Below, one piece after another: positions 1 through 12,200 of a stretch of DNA of 64,000 nt. Under the pieces are notes generated by a model that saw nothing but the letters and a program-made list of their open reading frames with translations, was not told the origin of the DNA and made no database searches. The stretch lies in contig NC_085108.1 of the NCBI RefSeq assembly GCF_030269925.1, forward strand, positions 1,488,001 through 1,552,000, read 5' to 3'. Origin of the DNA: Bombyx mori (lineage: Eukaryota > Arthropoda > Insecta > Lepidoptera > Bombycidae). Positions within the stretch are counted from its first letter, which is position 1. Every line of letters starts with the position of its first letter. The position numbers were made by a program, and so were the translations under genes.

Positions 1-30
1 TTTCGTGAGTGCCGGGGAGGTCGCCTTGGC
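1..30 (-). CDS. MetRS: Possible start of MetRS exon 21
   Basis: After AG at 31-32, phase 0 reads AKATSPALTK, open to the window edge, resembling the linker that follows the anticodon domain (AKTSP in human MetRS). The acceptor context is poor and 30 bp is too little to be sure. Confidence 0.4.
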
Positions 31-94
31 CTCACCTCACACTCATCGAGGGGAGGGGAAGTTACAGCCCACTTTGAGCTCCAGCTCTACGTAC

Positions 95-233
95 CTTATC
101 TGCCCTCTGGCTCTGCGTGCCGGCGTACCTCGCCCTCAGCTCCTCGAGCCTCTCCTGCTCGATCTTCACGAATAAGGGCTCCGGTTTCCCGATGATGTGA
201 CCCGGCGGCAGGTACCGGAGGAGCCTGGGGTTC
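95..233 (-). CDS. MetRS: MetRS exon 20 (last clear exon in window)
   Basis: [20 protein letters not shown] then [19 protein letters not shown], ending QRADK/gtacgt in phase 0. The GH-IG-PEPLF motif ends the anticodon-binding domain. Confidence 0.94.
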
Positions 234-3200
234 CTGAGGGGGAAACCGCCGCACTTGAATCGCGAAGCATTCGTTACTGAACTTGCTAACGGAGAGAATG
301 GTTAAGGTCTCAGTATAGTTACAACGGCTGCCCCGCCCTTCAAGTCGAAACGCATTACTGCTTCACGGCAGAAATAGGCAGGGCGGTGGTACTTACCCGT
401 GCGGACTCACAAGAGGTCCTAACCACCAGTAATTACGCAAATTATAATTTTGCGGATTTGATTTTTGTTAAACAATGTTATTCCTTCACCGTGGAAGTCA
501 ATCGTGAACATTTGTTGAGTACGTGTATTTAATTAGAAAAATTGGTACCCGCCTGCGGGATTCGAACACCGGTGCATCGCTCGATACGAATGCACTGGAC
601 GTCTTATCCTTTAGGCCACGACGACTTAAGGTGATTTCCCTGAAATACTGACGTGCTCATTGAACTGAATGTCTTTGGTCTTCGGTAGCTGCACCGTTGC
701 GAAGAACCGAGTGTTACAAAGAAAAAAACTTTGAAGCTGCAAGTAAACTCACTCGGGGTTCAGTCGGAGCTTTTCGGCGTCCACGTTGAGTTGTCCGCGG
801 AGCTTGCGCGTCGTGTCCGGCACGTAGGGCGCCAGCAGCGCGCACAGCAGCGCCACGAGCTGGCAACACAGACCGATGGCTGTTGCACCCCTTTGCCTGA
901 ATTAAAAAAAAAACAGAATTTTAATGACACATTTTTTAATTACATATTCCTAACATATCTCATTCGCATACGAATGGGAAATGTTTCCACTCCAGTCCAT
1001 CTTTTTAAATTCAAAATTGTTGATAGTCCAGCCTGTGACTGCGGTACTGAAGTATTTTCTTTCTCTTCAATTGATTGCTCTTCTTTCTATATAAATTTGA
1101 TTTCATTACGTATTCCTCTTCCTACTTCCATTATGTGTCTTTTATCTATAAGTCTCCCGCTTGGAAATTATAAATAGATATGTAAAAAGTAAGTAAGTGG
1201 GTTAATGTTAAACGGAAAGCTTAAGTTACCCTGATGGACGGTACTGCCTTTTTTATATTATCTAATGATGTACATATTCAATTTTTATTCTTGTATTTTC
1301 ATATATCCTCTAACTTTCCTAATCTTTCCCTTCCGAATCCGATCCTGTCTTTTTTTTATTACGTAGTTTCCCAACCTTTTAATTTGCTCTGTGGCAAATG
1401 CGCAAGCCGCGCGAGCCAACAACCTTTTTTTTCTATCTATTCTAGTAAACTCGAGGGGTTATTCTAGATTCAACGAACTAGTAGGTTAGTTCACGGGGCT
1501 CAAGCCGGAGTGTTGCGAACACTGACCCTAGCAACAGCCGTGCTTCGCAGAATCTACTACTGGATCGGAAACGCGACCCACCGAGAAGATCCGGCGAGAA
1601 ACTCAGTGGGCTGTGTTTATGGGTTAATTCACTCGTCGAGGACGGACGGAGGACGGTGACCGGCACCACCAATCAAACAGAAGAAGAAGAATTACATATT
1701 CCTTACGGAGGGTAAGAAGCATCATCTCAGTATGTTAAAAAGTATCCGCTAAAAGAGAGCCGATTAAGATGGCGCCACTGTAGCAAGTGGGAAGATTTTA
1801 AAAACAGCGCCATAAGGTATCACACTTCACTCTGTTTAAAAAACGTTTGTCTACGTTTGCCGCTAGGGGCGCTGTTCCAACTCGTATACATATTCGAGTT
1901 AACTTTTACGCTATCGAGGACGTTAAAATATTCGCACTGGTCTGCGACCTGGACGCAGGGCAATTTCGAACTCTCCCTCCGTCTAACAAGTGACAGCCAC
2001 TAGACAACTCACTTATCATCCTCGCTTCCTTTGAGCAGCACCCAGGGTTGCTCCGACTGCATGTGCTGGTTGCCGAGCCTAGAGATGGACAGCACGTGCC
2101 TCAAGGCCTCACGCAGACGACCCTTCTCCATGTTCTGCACGTACGCTGTGGGGTAAACGCGTTTTTATTAGCGCCTATGATGAGATGACACCCACGCTGG
2201 TTCTATACTGGTACCTATACTGAGACCATAGAACTAGGGATAACGATTCTTGACGAAAAAGATCGATTTTTAAATCGATTCGAATCGTAACGTAATATAT
2301 CGATTCACAAAAAAATCGAGATTCAAAAGATCGGTTCCTTAAAAATCGATTTTTTCAAGTTTGCATTTACAATATAAATATAAAACCATTTTATAAAAAA
2401 AAAAACAAGAAAAATACCATAGTAAATGCTCTCTCATCAGTAAAATCACGGATTTTTTTAGTTCAGGGAATTCGATAATGACAATTATAGAAAATTTATT
2501 GCATAAAATTGACTACATAGATGGGTGGACGTGCTCACAGCCCACCTGTTTTAAGTGGTTACTGGAGCCCATAGATATTTACAACGTAAATGCGCCACTT
2601 ACCTTGAGATAAGTTCTAAAGTCTCAAGTATAGTTACAACGGCTGCCCCACCCTTCAAACCGAAACGCATCACTGCTTCACGGCAGAAATAGGCAGGGCG
2701 GTGGTACCTACCCGCGCAGACTCACAAGAGGTCCTGCCTACCGCCAGTAATTACGCAAATTATAATTTTCGATAAAGACTGTTTCAACAACACAACCTGC
2801 TATCTCCCTGTTGACGAGCGCCATCAGCTCGTAGTCCGAACGTCGCGGGTTCGGTTCCGGGATGAGACCCTTGAACGCGTTCGAACAGAAGCTCAACGAA
2901 CGGTGACAAAAGTTTCCCAGGTTGTTCAAAAGCTCCGAGTTGTTCCTGTACATAAATAATAAATATTGAAGTTAATAGCAAATTCTCTTAATAGCAAAAC
3001 TCAGCGGGCTTATTTTTTTTTTGAATTGTATTTTTTGGCTCATTTTTTAGTTATTGTATATTTTCAATTATTTAAAAAAAAAATTTTGGGGAAAAAAAAG
3101 CCCACTCAATTTGTTTTGCCGGTTCTTCTCAGGACTGTGGCTTTTTCTGGAACCGGTGGTAGAGTTAACATTGTTATTTATACTAGAGGTCCCGCAGTAG

Positions 3201-6200
3201 TCGAGATTCGACTATAATTAATTGGAATTGTAAGTTTGTACACTATTATGCTTGTATTTTATAGTTCTATAATAACATATTTCGCCAAGACTATACTATA
3301 AAAAATGTTAACAAAGACAAACAATATTTAATCTATTCTCAATTTGACCACAGACGTCAAGAACAAAAGTTTGACAATAAATAGTATGCATGCGTGTGTG
3401 CGTCAAATACATGGTATGTAGTGTGTGTAATGTTTTCTTTATTGATTTAATGTATCTTTTGTGCATTATTTAAAAAAAATATTAGCATTGTGCACTTCTC
3501 TATATTCTCTATAAGTGTGGAAAATTTCATACTCCTCCGTCCGCGCAATTTTCGTAAAAAGGGATACAAAGTTTTTGCTTCACGTATTATATTTTGACAT
3601 TCAACAAGTGTGTTATGCTGACATCTAAGTTGAAATAAATGATTTTGAATTTTTTGAATTTTGAATTTAGTTACACGCATTCGGCACGCCAGTTTTTTTT
3701 CCTACCTAAGCTGATAGCCTTGACTGCCTTGAGAGGCTATTTCAGCGTAACCTTAACTAGTAGGTGATTGCACAGGGCTCAAACCTGACGACGATGCTAA
3801 CACGAACCCTAGCAAGAGCCGTGCTTCGCAGAACCTACTACCGGATCGGAAACGCGACCCAATGAGAAGATCCGGCGAGAAACTCAGTGGGCTGTGTCTG
3901 AGGGTTATACGCCAGAATGATCACGTACAGCATAGGAGAGAAACAAATGGAAATCTTTAGAGGAAGCTTTTGTCAAAAGACAAGCTGTTTCAGAGGAGAG
4001 ATAAGCCAAATGCCGAGAATATGTTTTAGCTTAAGTTAATTTATAGTTTTCTTACCTCTATTGTTATCATTTTATGTTTAGTTAAATAAGTTATAATCTA
4101 GCAGCAATAAAGGCTATCTAATTATTAACTATTTTATTATCTATTAGCTATTTATTTATTAAGCTATTGCATAATTTTTATCGCGGGCTTTGAGCGCGGC
4201 GATCGAATCAAGAAATTTCGTAACGAAAATAAAACCTAACACCCCTCTATTCCGCCTACCATGTAGCTCGCGTTCAACACATTCATACGTTGCGCTTGTG
4301 TAGTGTTTGTGAATAAGCGCACGGCGTGACGTCGGACTGCATGCGCATCATGAAAAGTCTGCCCGTCTCTCTCTCGCGCGGCCTAGCTTATGAGTGTGAA
4401 GGGGACAGTTAATGTTCATAAATATAGAATAGTCTTATTTTATTATTGTTCCAATATTAAATTTATATTGTCTAATTATTGTTGCATAAGTTGATAAAAA
4501 ATGCTATGCAATAGCTTTACCGCGGCAGTCCCCGAGAGTGCCACAAGTGTTTTTATTTATTTATTCGGCACGCAATGTATGTAGCGCGGGCAAGGCGCGG
4601 GTCAGCGCCCTACTGTATGACAAGGGGGAGCCAATGTCATAATTATTAATTTCAATCAATGAGGCTATTAAATTGTAAGGTTTGTTATAAAAAATATTAA
4701 AATAAAATGTATCATGTTAAAGTTAAGGCAATTATCGGATTTATGAGGAGGCAGTCTCCTCCCGGTGATGGTCACGGGGCGACCTAAGGGGGTTGAGGCT
4801 GCGCCGCACGCTACCGTCACTCTAGCGCGCTGGCACCAGGAGGACGGGACGGCGCGTCGGCGGCTGCGGACTGCGATGCGGTCCGCATTTTCGTCGTCGC
4901 TGTCGTCGCCGAACATACTGTTGAAGAGCAACCCGGTCGGCGGTGTATCGCGTTCCGACCCGGCAGGCTGGTTCTGGCCCAGCGGGGTATCCCGGAACAC
5001 CAGCGGCACCGCCCGGGCGGCCTGGTAGGGCCGCCGTACCGCGGAGACCGACGTCGTTGGTCGTCGACTATCGCCTCGACGACCCGTCGGTCGGGCGTCC
5101 TCGGGGTGGCGCCGCGTGTCTGGTTGTAGTGTTGACCGCGGGAACCCCCCTACTCTGAACGGGTTCTGACCCCGGACGGAGATCGGACGTCGGGTGTAAG
5201 AGTGCAGGGGAGTCGTTTAGTGGGTGGGCCCTAAAATCCTTGGGCCCGCGATCTGCTCTCAACACCTGCAGATCGTTGAGTCTCACATACCCCGCGCGCC
5301 CCCTAGGCGCGGGGACCTCGTAGGAGGTTCGGCCCCCGGCCCGAAAAAAAAAAAAAAAAAAAAAAAAAATTATCGGATTGCCAAATAGCAACACTGTTGA
5401 TGGGAGCAATGGCAGTAGTAGGGACGTGACATAATAAAAAAGGCGGTAGTCTAAAAAAACGGGACAGAAAGCAGTTGGGGACTTTTTGGCGGGAACGCGA
5501 GGAGTGAAGTTGTGCGATTTGTTTTATTTTGTCTATTTAGTGTATCTTCGGGTTTAAATGTGTAATAACGGTGGTTTATTAACCGTTTAATATCTGTGAA
5601 AGTGCACAAATGTGGGAAAATGAAACAAAGCTGCTGGACGTAACTTCTCGGGATCCTCCAAAAAGCCCACTGAAAAAATCTTAGTAAATAACGACCATTT
5701 TACTGAGATTATATTTCATCCCATATCATCTTATTTCATTTCATTTCATCCCAGTTGATTAATGTCTCAAATTAATCATCTTCATTTCATTTCACTCCAC
5801 AATATCATTTTTCATAAAAATATGAATATAAATTAAAATAAGACATGACTTAAAGGTCTCAGTTACCATGTCATAAAATCCCTTAAAAAAATGAAGAAAG
5901 CAGTGTATTCAGTAGTGAGCAGATATCTAAAGATTTTACAAGTGGAGTTACAATTAAAGCAATACAGAATTATGTGAATTACTGCAATCTGGTGGTAGGA
6001 ACTCTCGCGAGTCCACGCGGGTGGGTACCACCACCCTTCCTATTTCTGCCGTGAAGCAGTAATGCGTTTCGGTTTGAAGGGTGGGGCAGCCGTTGTAACT
6101 ATACTTGAGACCTTAGAACTTATATCTCAAGGTGGGTGCCGCATTTACGTTGTGGATGTCTATGGGCTCCAGTTACCACTTCACGCCAGGTGGGCTGTGA

Positions 6201-9200
6201 GCTCGTCCACCCATCTAAGCAATAAAAAAAAAAAAAAAACTGTATCCTGACTGTTGGAAGCGGAGTTCTAGAAATCGATTCCAAACCTTGAAACATTAGT
6301 CGTTAAGGTCGTATTTCGATCGCTATACCAAACGCAACAACGAATAACATTTCGACGCTTGAAAGGCAAACGTGACTAAGCGACAATGCGTGAACTTTAC
6401 AGTAGACTAATTTAAAGTTGAAAAACCTGAATTTTTTTTTATTTTAACGAATCTAGCTGTAGTAGAATCTAGCTAGTAGCTGTAGGATTGAAATTATTTT
6501 AATAGACCTAGAAATATATATTTTTTGCGCATCGAATATGGTTATTGTCTCTATCATTTATCTATTATCTATTTATCATTTATCTATATAAAAATGAATT
6601 GCTGTTTTTTTTATTGCCTTTGTAGGCAGACGAGCATACGGCCCACCTGATGGTGAGTGGTTACCGTCGCCCATGGACTTCAGCAATGCCAGGGGCAGAG
6701 CCAAGCCGCTGCCTACTGCTGTTCGTTAGTCTCGCTAAAACTCGAGAACGGCTGGACCGATTTGGCTAATTTTGGTCTTGAATTATTTGTGGAAGTCCAG
6801 AGAAGGTTTAAAAGGTAGATAAATATGAAAATGCTCGGAATTAAATAAATAAAAAAAACAATTTTGTTTTTCCTTTGATGTTTCCCCTTGATGTGTCTTT
6901 TATTTATCGATTGAGGCACTACGAAGTCTGCCGGGTCAGTTAGTTTATGTACAAAGCAGTTATTGTCGCTTAGTCACGTTTGCCTTTCAAGCGTCGATAT
7001 GGACGTGCTTTATTCACCTGGTGCCCAGTTCGGTCCAGCTGAAGCTGGAGTCCGAGGTCTCGGGTCGGATGCTGGCCAGGTAGAAGCGCCACACGTCCGA
7101 CGGTATCCCGGTGTCCTGTAACGAGGAGGCTCCGTACACGACAGGTATAAGAAGTCGTCGTGGCCTAACGGATAAGACGTCCGGTGCGTTCGTATGTAGC
7201 GATGCACCGGTGTTCGAATCCCGCAGGCGGATACCAATTTATCTAATGAAATACGTAGGTACTTAACAAGTGTTCACGATTGATTTCCACGGTGAAGGAA
7301 TAACATCGTGTAATAAAAATCAAATCCGCAAAATTATAATTTGCGTAATCACTGGTGGTAGGACCTCTTGTGAGTCCGCACGGGTAGGTACCACCGCCCT
7401 GCCTATTTCTGCCGTGAAGCAGTAATGCGTTTCGGTTTGTAGGGTGGGGCAGCCGTTGTAACTATACTGAGACCTTAGGACTTATATCTCAAGGTGGGTG
7501 GCGCATCTACGTCGTAGATGTCTATGGGCTCTAGTAACCATTTAACACCAGATGGGCTGTGAGCTCGTCCAGCCACCTATGCAATAAAAAAAATAAGATA
7601 TTGAACAGGAGTACTGCAACTAGGCGGCCTCAACTAGGAGCCCATGGGCAGCAGCCACCTCACAGTGTCAACTCACTTGCGCGTCGTTGCCAAACACACC
7701 GACGCCTCTCGACTTAGAAAACTTCCCTTCTTCGTAGTTCAAGTATTCTGAAAATATTACATTACAACATTTAATAAAAAAGTATAATTGTTTTTTTTTC
7801 TTTAATTTGTATTTGGGGGGGGGGGATGAGGGTCCCGACCTCCTAACCCATGATTTGGGCCAGAAATAGACAGAGATAGATATAGGGCTACGTACATAGG
7901 GCTGCTGATCAGCGGTCGCAATACGTCGGCGTGACACTAATTAGTATGTCTTCTTTTTCTCCACCTTATCCTACAAGGTGGGGTCGGCACAGCGAATTTT
8001 TCTCTTCAATTCTCTTCTATCTGCCGTCATCTCAACACTCACTCCTCTCTCTCTCTCATATCGCCATTCACACACTCCGTCCATGTCTTCTTCGGTCGAC
8101 CTCTTCCCCCTCTACCTTGCACTACTATTTCCCATACATCTCCTAGTCACATGCATCTTCTCTCTACGCATCACATGTCCACACCACATGACACTTAGTA
8201 TGTAAGCGCACAAATATCTATAGGTTTATTTTAATGACATTTAAAAAATAAAAAAAGTGTGTGTGTGTGCAAGTCACACATGGTAGTAGTGAAACTTATA
8301 AATAAGATATAGATATACTGACTATCCCACTACACAGGAGCATACATATGGACAATGTTCAGTAGACGGTAGTGGGGATGTTACGAAAAGAACGTCTAAT
8401 GTGTTCTATCTCATTCTCTCGCCGGCTGAATCCTATACATTTATGTGTTTGTGTCTCTATGGACTTATTTTTTCGTTTCATCGACTTTGAAATCAAAACG
8501 ATTCTAAATAAGTTACACTTCAAAAGGGGGTTAGTTCTATTGGAGTAAGAGCTAAGGGTCACGGGTCACGCACCGGTGGCGAACAGGTGCTTGACCAGCA
8601 GGTGGCCCTCATTGACGCCCAGGACGGTCGCCGGGAACATGACCACGTGGAAAGGCACGTTGTCCTTCGCCATGAACTGATATAAACTGACCTGCGGAAA
8701 ACATGTGAACAAGTTTATTAGTAGTTTAAGTCTTGTGCAACCGTTGAGCTTAATTTAGTGTCGGACTTTTTGGCGGGAACGCGAGGAGTGAAGTTGTGTG
8801 ATTTGTTTTATTTTGTCTATTTAGTGTTTCTTCAGGTTTAAATGTGTAATAACGGTGGTTTATTAACTGTTTAGTAACTGTGAAAGTGCACGAATGTGGG
8901 AAAATGAAACAAAGCCGCTGGACGTAGCTTCTCGGGATCTTCCAAAAAGCCCACTGAAAAAGTCTCCGTAAATAATCACCATTTTACTGAGATTATATTT
9001 CATCTCATATCATCATCATATCATCTCATTTCATGTCATTTCGTGCCATTTCACTTCATACTATCATTTCTCATGAAAATAAGAATATAAATTAAAGTAA
9101 GATTATTGATCTAAAGGTCTTAGTTCTTCCTATTCGTACACTCTTGACAGAGTGGTCGTGGTCATGCATCAGTCGGATCCTGCGATACCGATGCTCTCGC

Positions 9201-12200
9201 GATGCGTCGCCATGTGGCACGATGTTTCGCAGAGTGAGAGCAAACATTTATGTTGGAGTGAGTAACAGATTTTATGAGGTCGGTCCATCGTGTTGGAGAT
9301 CGTCCGCGAGAACTTTTGCCCTCGACTTTCCCTTGCACCACCAACCGCTCAATGGAGTCCTCATTACGAGTGATGTGCCCGAAGAATTTGAGGATTCGTA
9401 ATTGGACTGTTGACGATAGTCTCTCCTTGATGTTGAGCTCTTTCAGGATCGAAATGTTGGTACGGTGCGCGGTCCACGGAATTCTGAGGTCTTAGTTACC
9501 AGGTCATAAAATCCCTAAAATAAGTTAATTTAGTGTTTGTTAAGGCTCGGGCGTGTTTTTATTTAATGCTTAGTAGGGTGGACGAGCTCGCGGCCCACCT
9601 GAAGCTAAGTGGTTACCGAAGCCCATGAACATCTACAACGTAAATGCCGCCAACTACCTTGAGATATGAGTTCTAAGGGCATAGTTTTTACAGTACAACA
9701 GCTGCCCCACCCTTCAAACCGATACGCATTACTGCTTCACGACAGAAATAGGAGGCGGAAATGTGATGCGGCAGTTCTTTAACCGTCCAGAGACAGCGAC
9801 GAGGCACGAACTGGGTCAATGGAACAAAGTCACTGGAAGTGGTCTCTCGGGAGCTTACAGTAAATCCACAAAAGCTTCCATGAATATCCACCATTTCATT
9901 CATACCGGAGATTTCATCTCTTTTCGTTTCATTCATTTCGTTACAATTTCTAGTAATTCAACAATAGTACTTAAAATAAATACGACTCAACTGACCTCAC
10001 GTGTTGAGGTTCACGACTCACCCCCCCTAACCCCCCCCCCAGCAGTGGGGGCGCCGGGGTGCTCCACTCCCACAACGCGGGTGTAACTAAAGAAGTACTC
10101 ACGTCATATTCCTTGTCAGGTTTCCACCAGGCCTCGTATTGCTTCGTGGCGCACTGGGTGATGCTCATGTAGCCGATGGGAGCGTCGAACCACACGTAGA
10201 AGACCTGCGGGGAAGCATAACGTATTCTTAATCGATCTGTAGGGGTCGGATTGCACCTACCCTCCACTAGCGGGAGGGGGGATCGCTTGCGGCAGAAATA
10301 GGGGGAGGGGGGTCCGTCCTCGGGTTAAGCAGGTCTTGTCTTATTTAATTGTAATTAAATTTAATTACATTTCAATTAAATTAGTAAAAATCGTAAACAT
10401 TTTCGGTCTGTTCTTGTGTCTCTGCTTGGTGAGGTTGTGAGGAGATAATGGTCGATCCGGTGAGAGACACAATATATGAAGCGAACAATATGCGACCGCG
10501 TCTAATAAATCAATATTTTATATGGGTATTTCTTAATGGAGACACTTAAAAAATTTTGCGTGGCTCACACATTTATTTGTATTCGCGGTCCTGTTTTTTT
10601 ATTGCCCTTGTAGGCAGAGGAGCATACGGCCCACTTGATGGTGAGTGGTTACTGTTGCTCATGGACATCAGCAATGCCAGGGGCGGAGCCAAGCCGCTGT
10701 CTACCATTAAGTACTCTCCACAGACCTCGTTTAGAAGAAGGTCATATCATAGCGCTCGGGAAACACCGTGGAGGGGAGCTCATTCCATAGCCGGATGGTA
10801 CGTGGCAAAAAAGATCTCTGAAAACGCACTGTGGATGACCGCAGTGGCTCCAGGTAGAATGGATGAATGCTGCTTCGATTATAATTATGGGAGGTGCGAT
10901 GATAAAAATATGATGAGGGGATCAGATTGTTTGAGACGACCCCTTCGTCTTTTGGCGGGGGGTTGGGAGGGGGAGGTCGCACCTTGTGTCGGTACCCGTC
11001 GAGCGGCACGGGCACCCCCCAGCGCAGGTCGCGGGTGAGGGCGCGCGCCCGCAGCGGCTCCCGCAGCCAGGCGCGGCCCACGGCGCGCGCGGGGGCCGAC
11101 CAAAGGTGCTCCCACCGCGACATCCAGCTGCGCAGCGACGGCTCCAACTGGACACCACACGGACTGAGCACACACTGGCCTACCACACAGTTCTGTATCT
11201 ATGTAATAGGATCTTTTTTTATTACTTAGTTTAAGAGGAGTTGAAATAGCCTCTCAATCAACATAGATTGAAAAAAAAATTACATGTGTGCAATTCACAC
11301 GTGGTAGAAGTGAAACCTTCCAAAATTAAAATACAATTATCCTAAACGTCTTAAGTATATGTAAAATTTTGTCATTAGTAAATAATTGTAAGGTAGCGCC
11401 CTCTGTGAATTGATATTTTAATTTCACGTATAATCCTAAATTAAAATTCACTACAAGAGCTTTCATACACACGTTAGTATTAAAAAATCTCACAGATGGC
11501 GCTGTATTAAATAGTATGTATATTTCTGTCTCATTCTTTGCTGGCTTCATCCTACACATTTTTGTATTTGTGTCTCTTACCTGTCGTTTTTTCCGTTGCA
11601 TCCGGTTTGAAATCACAACGATTCTAAAGAAGTTTTCACTTCAAAAAGGTAGGGTAGAAACAGGAAATAGATTACTGGTCGCATAGAACACCATTGACAT
11701 GGTCAGATCTAGTAAGAGAAGCATTTTGTGAAGAGAAGAACGTCACATAGTAGTAGTGAGGTATAGAAGAAGAAACAGGTAGCAGTAAGTGCTGGATGTG
11801 AAATGTTTTTATAAAAAATAATAAATAATGAGTTTGTTTCTAGTTATCTTCTTTTAAAATTTCATTTAAATGTAGTTGTATTTCCGCGCGTTCTAAACAG
11901 ACCTTCCACATATCCACGGCTCGAAAGAAATATGCTTCTAATTCTTTTGTCCGTAGATCTTATAGGTTGTATGATGCTAAGTTCTCTAATGCTGACATCT
12001 TTTGCTTGTCACTTGTAGCATATAGAAAAGCAATTTTAAAATATTTATAAGGTGATTTAGTCCGATGATTATTATAGTCTTATAGTTTAAGTTGATGTAC
12101 AAAATAATATGTGCGTATTATGTTGCTTTTGTTTTTTTTTTTTGTAACTTACATTTCTAAATTTCTCTTCTCTGTTCACTTTCTAATTATATGTGATTTT

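Larger units (their letters stand above)
6352..6997. mobile_element. Long-TIR element (tcgacgcttgaaagg), copy 1, with nested insertions
   Basis: Inverted ends tcgacgcttgaaaggcaaac and its complement at 6978-6997. A Helitron-like element (6583-6943) and, within that, a short SINE (about 6607-6718) interrupt it. The right end is 20 bp from the MetRS exon 16 donor. Confidence 0.88.

Noticed and set aside
731..1177. 148-codon plus-strand ORF
   Set aside because: Its first third is antisense to MetRS exon 19 and the rest is intron.
4668..5409. Several ORFs of 70-113 codons on both strands
   Set aside because: They lie in the GC-rich end of a LINE; high GC lowers stop frequency, and the codons show no known domain.
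7151..7235. tRNA gene in the head of Bm1
   Set aside because: The box A and B region is the pol III promoter of the SINE; the same head occurs in many copies.
10556..11038. 160-codon plus-strand ORF
   Set aside because: It runs through a short SINE and the antisense of MetRS exon 12.
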